Assembly: GCA_948470475.1 (NCBI GenBank)
Contig: OX419346.1
Span: 377,501-441,500, forward strand
Direction of reading: 5' to 3'
Origin: Galaxea fascicularis
Lineage: Eukaryota; Cnidaria; Anthozoa; Scleractinia; Euphylliidae
DNA length: 64,000 nucleotides
The translations under genes were made by a program, and so were the position numbers. Shown piece after piece: positions 46,641 through 58,690 of this stretch; position 1 is the stretch's first letter; the number at the start of each line of letters is the position of its first letter. The notes beneath the pieces were generated by a model. The model saw only the letters and a list, made by a program, of their open reading frames with translations. It did not search any database and was not told the origin of the DNA.

Positions 46641-49600
46641 TCATACGACAGTGCCCCATCCTTCGCGAATTTTTTCCGTAACTTGATCAAGAATACTAGA
46701 CAATCCACTACCACCTTCGAATTTGTTGTTGAAGTCGACTGCCTTGAAAAATACTTGAAGAAACAAGCGGCGAATGCTGGCTAAGCGCTGCTGACGGTCG
46801 GTTAGTTCATCTACACTTTCCGCCCTGCAAGGAAACAACAATTTAAGTTCATTTGCTTTTCAGATTTACTCCATTAATTTAAAAGGGTATGCTACTTAAC
46901 ATAATTATATAATTATTTTGTGGTGTATTTTTTAGTCATTTTGTCGTATAGAAACGACTTCGGTTGTATCAAATTGACGTTTCCATCGAAAGTATTTCTA
47001 TCGAAGCAAATTTGCACAGGCGATTTTCCAACCAAGTCCTTCGTCGCCAAAAAGTTCATCTCAATAAATTTCTTGCGATTTTAAGAGATGGGGAAAAACA
47101 CCTGAATATTTCACGCAAACAAACATTAAGTAAACGTAATTTGAATAACTTTGAAATTCTCCAAATGAGACAAATCGCATTAAATCGTGTTTTTCTGATT
47201 CACAGTGAAAAAAGAGTCACCTCTACTTTTAGCTTTGATTTAAATAGGCGGCGCACAGATTTCGGAATTAAAAACGTGACGCACATATCAACTTACAAGC
47301 TTGTTGAACTGCTTCCATGTCCAAGCGCAGAGACGGGTGAGTCCCGGACTGATGCGGTCCCATTCGGGCTTCCTGTTCCAGATATTAACTGCCAACTGAA
47401 AAATATACAAAACACAAGTTTCTGCTTCGGCATTTTTCACATTTCATCATTTTACAGCAGCTTCAGTTGGATGCAAGGCCTGCCCCTTATAGCTTATCAG
47501 TTATTCCAGGCAGCCAGCCCCGTCCTTTTCATTGTCATCTGATTTATTTTTAATTTTCAATATTTTTAAAATCTCGAGATGGGGCAACTAAAGCTTTATC
47601 GTTGTTCACCTATTCAATCTTCCAATTTTGTCCTAATATATTATTAATTTAATACCAACAATAGCTTCCAAGTTTTCACCCTTTAAAACCAAACTAGTAA
47701 AGGAAACACAAATATCGCAACAGCAGGAAACGCCTTGAGAGCTGACACAAAGCGAAACCAAAGTAACCAAGCCCTGCACCGTCTGATTAACATCGAACTT
47801 CTCCTCGCAATTTCAATACATTATAAAGTAAACAGGTGATGAGAATAGACAAATTTATCAGTTGGGGGGGTGTTATCTTAATGTAACATCAAATTCTCTT
47901 AAGTAATTTTGCAAGGAAATGTATGGCAGCTTGAAGGGAGAATTGCTAATCAGATCTTGGGAGTTGAAAAGTTAAGAAACCTACCTTCCACAGATGGACG
48001 ACGAAGAGGGTTTCTGAAAGGTACAAAATGAGCATCAAAAACCAACAGTTAATTTCCACTTAACGTCTTGAAACAAAATGAGCATCAAAAAACCTAAAAC
48101 TAACGCAAGAGTGAATGCTATGTTAGTCCTGTAGCCGATCCCAATTATGCCAATGACGTGTGTGATGTATGTGCCTACCTGATCAGACGTGTTCGAGTTC
48201 CTTCGTGACCGTCGTGGAACTGGAAGTGGGCTGGTGGACTGGTGCCAACAATCGTAATCATATCCAGTGGCATAAGAATGAGGCGGTGAATGATAAGCTG
48301 CGCGTGCGCCACTGGAACAGCAACAAAAACAGCACTCATTCAGAACATGGAATGATTGTAAAATCGGCTAAGTATATGGACCACTCTCCCTAAAACAGCG
48401 ATTAAGTTGATAATTTGAGGTCCGAGTAACAGTCTCCTGACATCTCACACACCTGTCTCGCACGTCTAATATTTGATTTTGAATTCCTACCATGCACTGT
48501 TACACAATAACCTCTGTACCCCTCCCCCCCCTTTCCCCCCACTTTCCCCCCTCCGTTGTACGAAGCTTTTGATCTTGGTGCTCAATGTTTGTGAGTAGTA
48601 AATGTCAAGGCAGTCCAGAACCATAATTTACGCTTACTTAGTAAACGATGACGAAGACATCTCCGCATCCTCTGTAATCTCCTGACCAATGAAAAAACTT
48701 GGTCTCTGTTCTGTCACGCTACTGCAGCTGCTGATGCTGGAGTTACTTCCGCGTGACCAGTGGTCATCTGGCAAAAAAAAAGATCAATTAGAGGACTACG
48801 CACACCTAGTCAATAAAAACTTTGATGATACAGGACAACTACAACAATATGTCGCGCAAGACCGTGCTTTTCTGTGATTGTCAAGCTTTATCAAGCTTTT
48901 CTGTTGACTAATAATTGAAACGAGTAAGGGGGTTAGTTTCTATTGAAACTGTGGTGTTGCGTCGGTGTGGGAGTGGTAACTGAAAACTTGGTTTTATCCA
49001 CTAAGTTGATAATGTAAATTGGCCACCGTGAAGAGATTTAAAAAGCTGATGTTTCAAGTGTTAGCTTTTCCTCAGTTCGCTCTGACGAAGGGCCAAAACT
49101 CGAAACGTCAGCTTTTTTGATGTCATTCTCAACTCGGCACAATAACAAATTGTCAAGTCAAGTAAGGTAACCAACCTAATAAAACTGATCCAACTTCACA
49201 GTGACCTAGAGAGTCGCTTCTTTTATCAGAGGCTCTAAAATGGGAAAAAACAGAAAGAAAAACGGTTGGTCACTTTACTGATCTCAGCTACTGATAAAAG
49301 GTCTTCTTCACAAAACAACTCAAACAAACTTGTACCTTCGAGATGAAGTATTCACAGAAAACTCCTCTGAAGTTATGTTCTTCAAGAAATTAAAACAGAA
49401 GAAGAACACCTAAAGGACGAAAATGTTCATTGTATCACAACCGGTGGTAAAATAATGCAGACAGCATCCAAGGAAATCTATTTCTTCTTACGGAAAGAAA
49501 CAGGTTGGAGAAAGCAAATGACTGGTATAGCGAGATCGTACGAAGGCGGAAGTTCAATCACTTTAGTACAATTTTGTTCGGTGAAGGCTTTTTTCTGGTG

Positions 49601-52600
49601 TGAAATCCTGAAATTGCCTAAAATGTTATCTTTTTAGTCGCCAGCTGGCTGACAATCCTTTATTGATTCGCTGGTGCTGTGCTAATAAGGGAAACAAAAA
49701 TGACAAATGAAGATGAGGAAAGGCATCTTTTTCGCCAAATAAAAAGATTTCTGCCTTCCATGTCTAGCAGATCTAATTAAACAATTTGCAGGGAATGCCC
49801 AAAAATGAAGAAGAACAATGAGCTTATGTTGTTCAAAGCAAATTGGCATTAACAAGGAAGGCAGTTGTACCTCCTCCCCACGTTGAAGTCTTTCAGGAAG
49901 ACCATGCCTGTGAGATGAAAATAAAAAGGGGGGTGGGGTGGTTAAGTCTAGTTACATGCAGTAAACACCTTTAACAATAAAATATGCCTCACAAACTAAA
50001 TCAATGTAAAGTTATTTATTTAGTATTTAGAATACAGCGATTGCGACGATCCACAATATGATGGTTTTACATTATCAACCCTGCACTTAATTCTACTTGC
50101 TACCTTTTTTCAGGTGTTAATGACTTGGGTACCCTCTCATTTGACAGTATCATGAACTTGTACATGTAACAGATTCAGAACGACTCAGAATCAAGGATAT
50201 TAAAACTTAACTAGTCTTTTGATTACTGTACATATTGGCTACTGGAATGTTCAGAAAATTTCACATTTCACACATTTTTAAACAGGGCTTCCAACAGGGT
50301 GTGAATTATCAGGAGTGAACTGCATCACTATTATTATGCATCTTACCCAAATAAAAACCAATCATAAGCAACAGTTAAAAAAAGGACCTCTGTAGCACTC
50401 AGGGACTGGTGAATACGACCATCCTGAATAAAAATGGAGAAAAATGCGAACAAATAATTATTTACTCCATATTCGTATACATCAAGCTCATAGACAAAAC
50501 AATGCCTATGCATGTGGAACAACTCCATATAACTATACAGAGTTTGGCTATGAAATGAAAGCTCAGGAGGGTTTCTTTTATTTAGTAAAGTTTATACAAC
50601 ACAATTTTGACAGTGTGATCACGTTTTAGGTAATGAAAACTTACAGCCCATAAAGACATCCTGAGAAGAGAAACAAATAAAGGTGTTCTGTCCCATCCTG
50701 AAATACAGTGTATTAGCAATCCACCTTCACCTGAATTGAATCAAAACAAAAACAACAATCACCCCCCAGTAGGTAATTATAATGCTTTCAGAAAATGCAC
50801 GAATGTTGGAAAGACATGGTTGTTATATCAGTGAACCAGGAAGTTTTTATAATAATTATCATGTACCTTTGTCAAGTGGAACACTAAGGAATAAATAACT
50901 AAAGGTAAAGGTAACAGTTAAAGTATTAGTTTTTGCTATAAACTATTAGTAAAAACTTAATAATATAATACATTTGTATCTAGCATCTTTTCCCAGTGGT
51001 CCAAAGACACTTTACAGGTGACAAATTAAAAATAATCATATACAATATAATCATTAAAAAATATTTTTTAAAAATTATTGTCCACTGTAAGCTTGTAAAA
51101 ATAAATGTCTCTTAAGTTTCTGTATAAAAGTTTCCACTGATGGCGAACCTTTTATTGACTGAGGAAGGTCATTCCAAAGCACTGCTGAAGCCAACGCAAA
51201 AGACCTGCATTCAATCTTAAAAACTTAAGATAAATGGTAAAGACAGATGTGTTTATCTAAATATTATGAGTATTCATACTTACCATCCTTGACACAGCTG
51301 ATCAAGAGATGAAGATAGTTTTGAGTCAATGTGACAAGATCCCACGACTAATGAAAAGAAAGAGCTAAGATTACTGTCTCCTCTACCTTCTATTCAAAAA
51401 TAGCACAAATTATTTTTATTGTACACACTGTAAATGGATAACAGTTAAGGAAAGCATAGACTTATATTCAGGGTTCGCCTTTTATGCAGGCAACAGGCAA
51501 TTTGTACCACTTGTAAACAACAAATTCGCCAGCTACTTTATCCTTCACCATCACAAGATATGTGAGGGATGACAAAATGTTGTGATTTCTCTGACTGTAT
51601 ATTCTCCATTCTTTGATTTCAACTCTGTTTAAAAAGGAAAATCCTGTACATAATAAACCAGATATCATAATAATTATTATATTGTCTGGTTTAAAATCAC
51701 CTACTCATTAGTGTGCATGATGTCTCACCTGATAGTTGTTCCATTCAATTCTCGAACGATGCAGCAACAGATCAGGAACACTTAACTTGGTATCTACATA
51801 ATCCTGCAAATACACAACAGAAAGTTGTCCACAGTCAGTTGATTGCAATTCTGACAGTTAGTCAGCACAGTCATTGGGCAGCTAGAGAGTCGGACAGTCA
51901 GACAGAAAGACAACCAGACAGACAGTCTGACTTACTGCCAAGCCAGTCAGTCACAAAATAGCCAAAATGCCAGTCCTCAATCAGGTGAACCAGTCAGTCA
52001 ACAGTCTGTTGGATAGTCATTCACTTAACAATCAGACCCCGGTTGTTCAAAGGCTGGATAGCGCTATCCACCGGATAAATATCTATCCAGTGGATAGTGC
52101 AATTAGCTTTCCCATTACTTATCCGCTGGATAGTGATTTATCCAGTGGATAGTGCTATCCAACGTTTGAACAACCGGGGCCAGTTGATCAGGCAGTCAGT
52201 CATTTGTTCATGATTAGTCACTTAGTTGTAAGTGAGTGAATCACTCAGTCAATCATGCAAGTAGTCTGTTCAATAACTGAATAAAATGAACAATATTATT
52301 TATGAATGTATAATCTTGAGGTTTACCTGTTGCCAGTTAAAATGTAAACCATTGGCATTATATCCATTGTCCTTAAAGTCTCTGAAAAATTCACAACCTA
52401 ATTGAAAAAAAAACAAACAAACAAAAAAAAACATTAAAATCAGCTTTATGAAATACAGGTGAAATTCAATGACACAGAGCTGAGAATCCACTATACATAA
52501 TAAACACACTAAGAGTGTGAGAAATGAGTCCCAGATCAAGTAACTTACCCGGATATGGCACTGAGCACAGACAGAATTCTGAGTAGCGCTGTATCTTATC

Positions 52601-55600
52601 AACCTTCTCTGATGATGTCACTCTAAAAGAACACAAAAAATACTTTTGTTCATTGATTATTATTGTTAAGTGCAAAGCAGTAACCTTGTCTGCTCCTAGA
52701 TGACCTCATTTTGCCACCTCATTTAATGAGTAGCTACTGGATTCCAGCCTTCTCAAGTCTTGTTCAGTTTGTTAATACATTCTATAGTACACTCCTGATC
52801 CTTAAAACTGTACCACGTAGGACCTGTCTCAAGTAGGAACTTGTTGCCACTGATCATAAGTGCCACATACAGTGATTAACAACTTGCTGTCTGAAAATCC
52901 TGGCTTTTAAAACAAATTTTTGCTTCTTTCTCTTGAATGTTCACAACAGCAAGTCTGAGAAAGCAAACCTCATTCCAAACTTGACTTTCTTTTTCTCTAC
53001 CATCAGGTCACAGATGTATTTGACTTTAAGTGTCTTGAGGAGCCGGATATCCTGACCTCGAATGCGGTCAAATAAATCGTAGTCCCCACTGAAAAACATA
53101 AATTTGTAGTAAAAAATTGCTCCTTTAAAAAAGAAAGCTGACATGGAAAGCAAAATGTTGACTACTTATTTACTGTGGACATAGTTATGTTACAACAGCA
53201 CTGTAATAACCTTGAGTACAAAGTTCCTGCACTATTCACTCCATTCAGATCCTCCAAAGGGTCATCAGGAATACTCTCTCCACCTACAAATCATTGACAA
53301 TAACACATTATTAGTGACCAGCAAGTGAGCTGCCTGCTGTTATAGTGTACCACTGGTGCCTGTGATCAGTTGAACAATCAAATCAATTTAAACTTTCTTT
53401 AAGCAACAACGTTGTAATGGCTCAATCAAAATGGGAAAACGATACTATTTTCCTGTTAAAAAAACATTGCCCAGGGTTCTCAGTTAAATCTGTCACAGGT
53501 GTTATTAGTAAAGGCCCTGGCAAATGAGGACACATTGTTGAGGGCACATTGTTGCCGACGCAAATGTTTCCCCGCTTGTCCGCTCATGCAACATTTGTTG
53601 TGGACACAAAAAATGTTTCTGATTTTGTTCAGAAACATTTTGTGTCTGCAACAAATGTTTCCCAGTTCGGGCAGCACAGAAACAATCAGGAGCAACAATG
53701 TGTCCACAACAATGTGTCCGCAACAATGTGTCCTCGTTTGCCAGGGCCTTAAGTGTTACAGCTGTAAGACTTAGAACTTTAATGTGAAATTCCCTTGTCA
53801 GGTGATTATTTTTTCTTGAATTACATGGCTTCTTATTGATAAAAAGAAAACCAAGCCGAGTTTCCTTTGTCCGAATGTTGCATCATTCAATGTGTGCTCA
53901 AGCCAGTGAATAGGAATCAAGCCTAATGCATAGAACTTTGTTTGAATCTTGTGTTTCACAACCCACATTTCCTAAAAATCATTTTAACAGAATGTGCCAG
54001 GTGCTTTTATCATCCGATATAAATTGGTTTGCCTCAATTCCACTCTAAATACCTCACCATGATAGCCAATAAGATGGCAAGAATTCATCTAGCTGTGTGA
54101 TTCTATTGAGACCCCTGTTGCCAGATGTTGCATTTTAATACCCTAATATTTCAGCTGTCTTTATTACTCACCCCTAGACTGCTTGTTCAAGAGGTAATTA
54201 CTACACAACGCTTGTTTTTTACTTTCTTTCTTTCCTTTTTTTCTTCTCTTTACTTCTCATTTCACAGGGAACCTATTACAGATACTTATTTGCAAACCAC
54301 ACAGAATCCACAACTGTTCCAGCTACTTGGCATCAGGGAACAAAAGGAGAACACATTGTACAGACCACTTACCAGCAAAAAGAAAGTCATATCCAGATCG
54401 GCCATAAATTTCAGCTCCTCCAGACAATGTGGCTGACCTGCAGATATTCTGTACAAATAAAGTGCATAATGATAAAGTGAACTGTTTGCCAGGGTTTTAT
54501 TGGAACAAGTGGAAGTATGAACTTGAAGCTTACAACCTGACAATTACCACCGAACTCGAACTTCTTGAACTTTCAATTGAACTGAACTGAACTGATTTTC
54601 ACTGAACAACCAACAACAAGAAAAAAAACAAGACGACTCCTGCTTAAACTAACACTACTTATATAGGTTTTAAGCTGTGCTCTAGAATGTTCCATATCTT
54701 GGATTAGTTTTAACAACTTGTCCATTACATTGATCATGTCTATTTTTAACATCAAGCCTGCAAATAATTGTTGTCCATAAGCAGGTCATTTGAAAAGCCA
54801 AGGTCAAGTTTTGGCCGGACAAGAGATCAATCTGGTCAGAAATCCACGGTCAGAGTGTCCAACCAGGCTAAGCTTTCGCCGGTCAAAACCTAAAATTTAC
54901 CGGACATTTGTCCGATGACCGACTGTTATTTGCAGGCTTGAACATACTATAACTCTCCAGTAATAGTTACTCAGCTACCTCTAGAAACATCTATAGAGAA
55001 CATTCTGGAACAGCCTACACTGCATAAGAACATTCCAGAGGCAAGCTCGATATTTCACGGCTCTGAACAGTGAATAACATGAGTATTGCACATGAGTATT
55101 GCACAAAGAAAGAGGTAGATTTTACCTTTCCCTCAAAAAGAATGACTGGTACAACAAATCTTGACCTGCAGCGAGCAAATCTGGCCTTTACAAAAAGATC
55201 TTTAAGTTTCTTTGCATCATTTACTTTTTGGCTGTCAAAAAAAAAAAAAAAGTTAGTAAAAAAAGTTAATATGAGTCAACATAGAGAATTCTAAGGAAGC
55301 TCTATACCACAGAAGGCTGAGCTACAGTAAAGTATATCACAGCACGGATACAACCAAGACCTATGGGATCCTAAGTATCAGGCCTTGTGGGTCACTAATT
55401 AAGCTTCTTTGTCCTCCAAAATACAATGCCAAAATAAAATAATAATACATCAACCAATGCCATCGATGCCTTATTTGTTGGTACCGAAATTCCCCTTTCA
55501 TTAAGGGCAGTAAATGGTAAAACTTGTTCTGCCTGAATAGGCCATTTCCGAGTTCATGTCTGCCTCCTCTTCAAAGCGAGTCTAAGTGCAAAGTTTTTGT

Positions 55601-57005
55601 GATGGTAATTAGTTCTACTTTACATATGAATGAAAATTAATTTTCATAACAAAAACTTCGCACTTAGACTCGCTTTGAAGAGGAGGCAGACATGAACTTG
55701 GAAATGGCCTATTACAATGATGGGATGGATGGATGGATGGGAAATTTATTTAACTAATCTCAAGCTTTACAGAAGGTACAGATTGATTAAAAACTTAACA
55801 TTTACAGATAAAAACAAAAAATACAAGTATAAGGTTCATATTACTGATAAAACAACTGTAAGTTTAATTTAAGACTTCAAAAGCTGAAGACAGCCCCAGT
55901 AACTGATTCACCAGCCTGCAACAAGTAACTATGGTAACTACAGTGAAGATAATAAAATTAAAGATGACACTGACGATGACCATAATTTCTATGTGGCCTA
56001 TCAAAACCGATAATGAAAAACTGGCATGGACAACTCACTTTAGCACTAGACTGGACAAATTCCTTGAAGAGCTGGAATCATCACAGCTTTAAAAACTTGA
56101 TGATCACACACAATGCAGAAGGCTTTGGCAGTAAAAATCTGGTACATTTACATTAATAGGGATAAGTAGCGTTTGATTTTAAAAGTTTAAGACTAAAATG
56201 GATCTTAAACTATGAAGATCCATTTTGATCTATTTAGGAAAATGGACCCCGACGCAAGGTGACAATTGATAATTATAGCGGAAGCTTTAAAATAATGCCA
56301 CGTGGGCATACATAAGTGCCCGAAAATATTGCTAACAAACTTTGCGAAATGCATGCAGTTTTCATCAACAACAAAATAGATAAATGGTACAAACAAACTG
56401 TAAGGCATGAAGCTTTCAAAACGTTGCACACAGCGACTTCACAGCAAAGTAAAACACCTGTTTAAAACTTAAAAGCCATAGGAGGTAACAAATACCTGTC
56501 AGCATTTTCCAAGTCACCAGACAGTTTTGATTCCAAAATAACCAGCTTGAGTGGGTAATGACCGCAAAGATCACCATTGTTGGAAACGGTCTATGATAAA
56601 AGGGCAAACAACGCAGTATAACGACCCAGATACAATAAAGCACCATCTTATATTGGCGTCGGCTCTATTGTCGAGCAGCATAATAATAAAATTATTCAAC
56701 GTAAGACAGTCGTGCGACCAACCGTGAATTTATAGTCTTTCGCAAATAACTGTAAACATTTCTTCTGTATTCCGTCTACCTGATAGATGATAACAGAAAC
56801 AAGATATAAATCAAATGAAAAAAGGTGTAAAAATACGCTAGGACACAAAGCGGACAATTTCCGTGACTCTCTGTATGGTGTTTCGACGTAAGCTTATGTA
56901 CACCCTTACCTTAGTATTCGTATCGCGCACTCTATGCGGATATTTTGAGAAATATTTCACCAGTTCAAAGAGCTCAGTTTTCGAAACCTCCTCATCGAGA
57001 CTCAT
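46641..57005 (-). CDS. MTMR14: Myotubularin-related protein 14 (phosphoinositide phosphatase)
   Basis: Twenty-one coding exons in order: 56910-57005, 56723-56779, 56496-56590, 55126-55231, 54373-54448, 53211-53283, 52969-53088, 52549-52622, 52327-52397, 51729-51803, 51284-51347, 50645-50730, 50347-50423, 49871-49907, 49336-49409, 49206-49234, 48638-48767, 48179-48311, 47985-48013, 47297-47395, 46641-46824. Every junction is in phase; 594 aa (human about 650). Landmarks: ARCRSRFVVPVILFEGK, EIYGRSGYDFLF, DYDLFDRIRGQDIR, KYICDLMVEKKKVKFGM, QRYSEF..SVPYPG, HCISGWDRT (CX5R, Cys about 311, Arg about 317), TVAYDWFLFG, FFFCFNFLKNITSEEFSV. These match MTMR14/Jumpy, which removes 3-phosphate from PI3P and PI(3,5)P2 and restrains autophagy and calcium release. 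A Ser-rich segment precedes a conserved C-terminal helix (RLASIRRLFLQVF, GLSSILDQV). The catalytic Cys and Arg are present, so it should be active. Introns carry several MITEs and a LINE fragment. Confidence 0.96.
48925..49140 (-). repeat. Interspersed repeat shared with 3295 and 28570
   Basis: Minus strand carries AAGCTGACGTTTCGAG-like and GGTGGCCAATTTACATTATC strings, like the copies at 28570 and 3295. Lies in an MTMR14 intron. Element class uncertain. Confidence 0.5.
51075..51220 (-). mobile_element. LINE ORF2 C-terminal fragment in MTMR14 intron
   Basis: On the minus strand the reading contains SFALASAVLWNDLPQSIKG, then PSVETFIQKLKRHL and a TAA at 51075-51077. The AVLWNDLP block and Phe/Lys-rich tail are the usual end of CR1/jockey-like reverse transcriptases. 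Severely 5'-truncated and sense with MTMR14. Confidence 0.7.
52036..52181. mobile_element. Hairpin MITE, copy 2 (GGATAGCGCTATCC family)
   Basis: Ends ACCCCGGTTGTTCAAAGGC and CGTTTGAACAACCGGGGC. Collinear with copy 1 at 25851-25997, with a few substitutions. Lies in MTMR14 between the exons at 51729 and 52327. Confidence 0.85.
53511..53750. mobile_element. MITE in MTMR14 intron
   Basis: Inverted ends AAGGCCCTGGCAAATGAGGA and TCCTCGTTTGCCAGGGCCTT. Interior repeats ACAATGTGTCC and AACATTTGTTGTGGACAC in both orientations, forming a long hairpin. Overlapping ORFs on both strands here are by-products of the palindrome. Confidence 0.75.
54753..54940. mobile_element. MITE in MTMR14 intron
   Basis: Ends CAAGCCTGCAAATAATTG and TGTTATTTGCAGGCTTG are inverted repeats; interior has GGCCGGACAAGAGATC and CCGGACATTTGTCCG. 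About 190 bp. Confidence 0.7.
55538..55711. mobile_element. Palindromic MITE, TA-GGCC family, copy B
   Basis: Same foldback as copy A (45694), with arms containing GAGGCAGA/TCTGCCTC and AACTTCGCACTTAGACTCGC. The loop is the reverse complement of copy A's loop. Lies in MTMR14 between the exons at 55126 and 56496. Confidence 0.8.
55719..55740. repeat. Short (GGAT)n microsatellite
   Basis: GGGATGGATGGATGGATGGG adjoins an AT-rich stretch whose reverse complement looks like a LINE 3' UTR ending in a CCAT-type tail. A minus-strand LINE 3' end is plausible but no coding remnant is visible. Confidence 0.5.
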
Positions 57006-58330
57006 AAGTGCTTACAGGTCAAAACGAAACTAATTGAGGCAAAAGAACGGCCTGTTACAGACTAATCCGGAACTCACTGTCACTGTCATTTCTTTCCCTG
57101 CGGATCGTGGACTGGTGGAGTGGCTGTTTTCGTTACGCTGCATTGCGCATTTGACCCTGTGGCAAACCGCTGGTGGTCAGTGATCTGTGTTTGATGTACC
57201 AGGTGTCAAAATAGGCACGCATTTCGTACATGTGGCTACCACAAAACATCGCAATAAACGCCAAGTCTCTTAACGGGACTAGTAGCGAGAATGTGCACTT
57301 CAAACATTCCATAATTAGATCACTGACGAGAACAGATCGGTTGACACCTGGTTAGCTCCACTCTTTTTGCATTGTTTTAGGATTACTGAAGTTCATAGTG
57401 CCGAAGTCGTTTGTTGCTGAAGCGAAACCATATCTGAGGTGGCTACGTAGCTGCAAATATATATTTAATTCTTCGGGAAGATTTTTAGTAAGCCGAGAAA
57501 AGCAAGCCGACGAATGTTTTAAGATCATTACACTAGATAGTGCAGGTTTGTCACTCAAGTGAGTGCATATGGTTCTACGTAACTGATAGAATGCAGTCTA
57601 AGCCTGACAGCGCCAGTGTGGATGCCTGAAGAAAGAGTTAAAAATCATTGCTATCAGCAACAACAAAAACAACTAAAGCTCAATTTGCATGACCATGAAA
57701 TATTACAGTATTGCGAAAGCAAAACATTAAAATTATAAGTGATGACAGATTGTCTTGTAGATCAAAACGTGAGGAAATATATAACTCAATAATTAAGTTG
57801 ACCAGCAAACAGTAACTGTTTGATATTAGATATTCTAATAGCTATTTTATCATAAACGGCATTTATAATATTTATAATTTCCTTCTTTATCAGTACGTAA
57901 GGATTTTTTTTAAAACAGTTTAAAGTAAAAGTTAAAGTTAAAAGTCCTGAACGATGTTTCGACAGCCCTTGGTTTACAACCAGCGGCTTAACTTCACACA
58001 ATTTAAGATCTTGTTCAATCTTGTGGCTAACAAATACAGGGTTGGTCACATGAATCTTCTGGCTTAAAGTTTTTAAGTTGTCTGTGCAGAATATTAGCTG
58101 AGGCCTGGTCTTTGAATCGAAAAACTACGCGAACGGGGTCAGGGCGTATACTTATGGGTTTTATTGTGAATAGATTTGCGGATCAATGGATTTGGTTAAA
58201 CAAACCGCTCGGTTTTGGGATTTTGAAGATATAATTTACGGATTGAAGACTCAGCGGACCTTGGATTTCTTCTGTATTTCAGCTTGGATTATTCTCTGGC
58301 AACAGGGACGCAATCCCGCCCCAACCCTAG
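57006..58330. other. MTMR14 upstream region and intergenic DNA
   Basis: Should contain the MTMR14 promoter next to 57006. No conserved gene, tRNA or clear MITE seen. Small minus-strand ORFs at 57352 and 57786 have no supporting features. Confidence 0.4.
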
Positions 58331-58359
58331 TTCTCCTGGGGGTCACGCTTAGCGCCCAG

Positions 58360-58570
58360 TAGAGAGGTCTTTATCCTATCCAATTGTGGGGGCTGAAGGG
58401 GAGGTCGCAATCCTCTCCAGCCAGGGGATCACACTCCTAGACCCTCTACAAGGGGTCAAAATCTCCTTTGAAAGAGGTCCTTATCCTATAACCCTCTCCA
58501 CGAGAGGTCCTTATCCTATAACTCTCTCTAGGTGGTCAAGATCCCCAGTGGAAGAGATCATTTTCCTATG
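58360..58570. repeat. Degenerate tandem repeat
   Basis: The string GAGGTC(C/T)TTATCCTATA occurs three times and a weaker GAGATCATTTTCCTAT once, alternating with GGGGTCAAAATCTCC / GGTGGTCAAGATCCCC. Unit spacing is irregular (about 31 to 90 bp). It lies just 5' of the decayed CaaX-gene copy. Confidence 0.55.
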
Positions 58571-58690
58571 AATTTGAAACCTTTTATTAAGGCTGAAACC
58601 CCAAAATAAGATAAAGAGTTGAGTCTAGTCTAGGGGAAAGGGTGACCTGTATGGGAGAAATAAATCAAATGAGAGCGTCGTGCGTCGTAG

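Noticed and set aside
46964..47542. 192-codon plus-strand ORF
   Set aside because: It runs antisense across the MTMR14 exon at 47297-47395, is Lys/Asn/Phe-rich, and has no motif; the in-phase MTMR14 exon explains the conserved sequence.
49455..49637. Plus-strand ORF considered as an MTMR14-linked exon
   Set aside because: The correct minus-strand exon (FFFCFNFLKNITSEEF) was found at 49336-49409 in the needed phase, leaving no role for this ORF.
53480..53774. Four overlapping ORFs on both strands
   Set aside because: They come from a palindromic MITE (53511-53750) and read nearly the same peptide on each strand.
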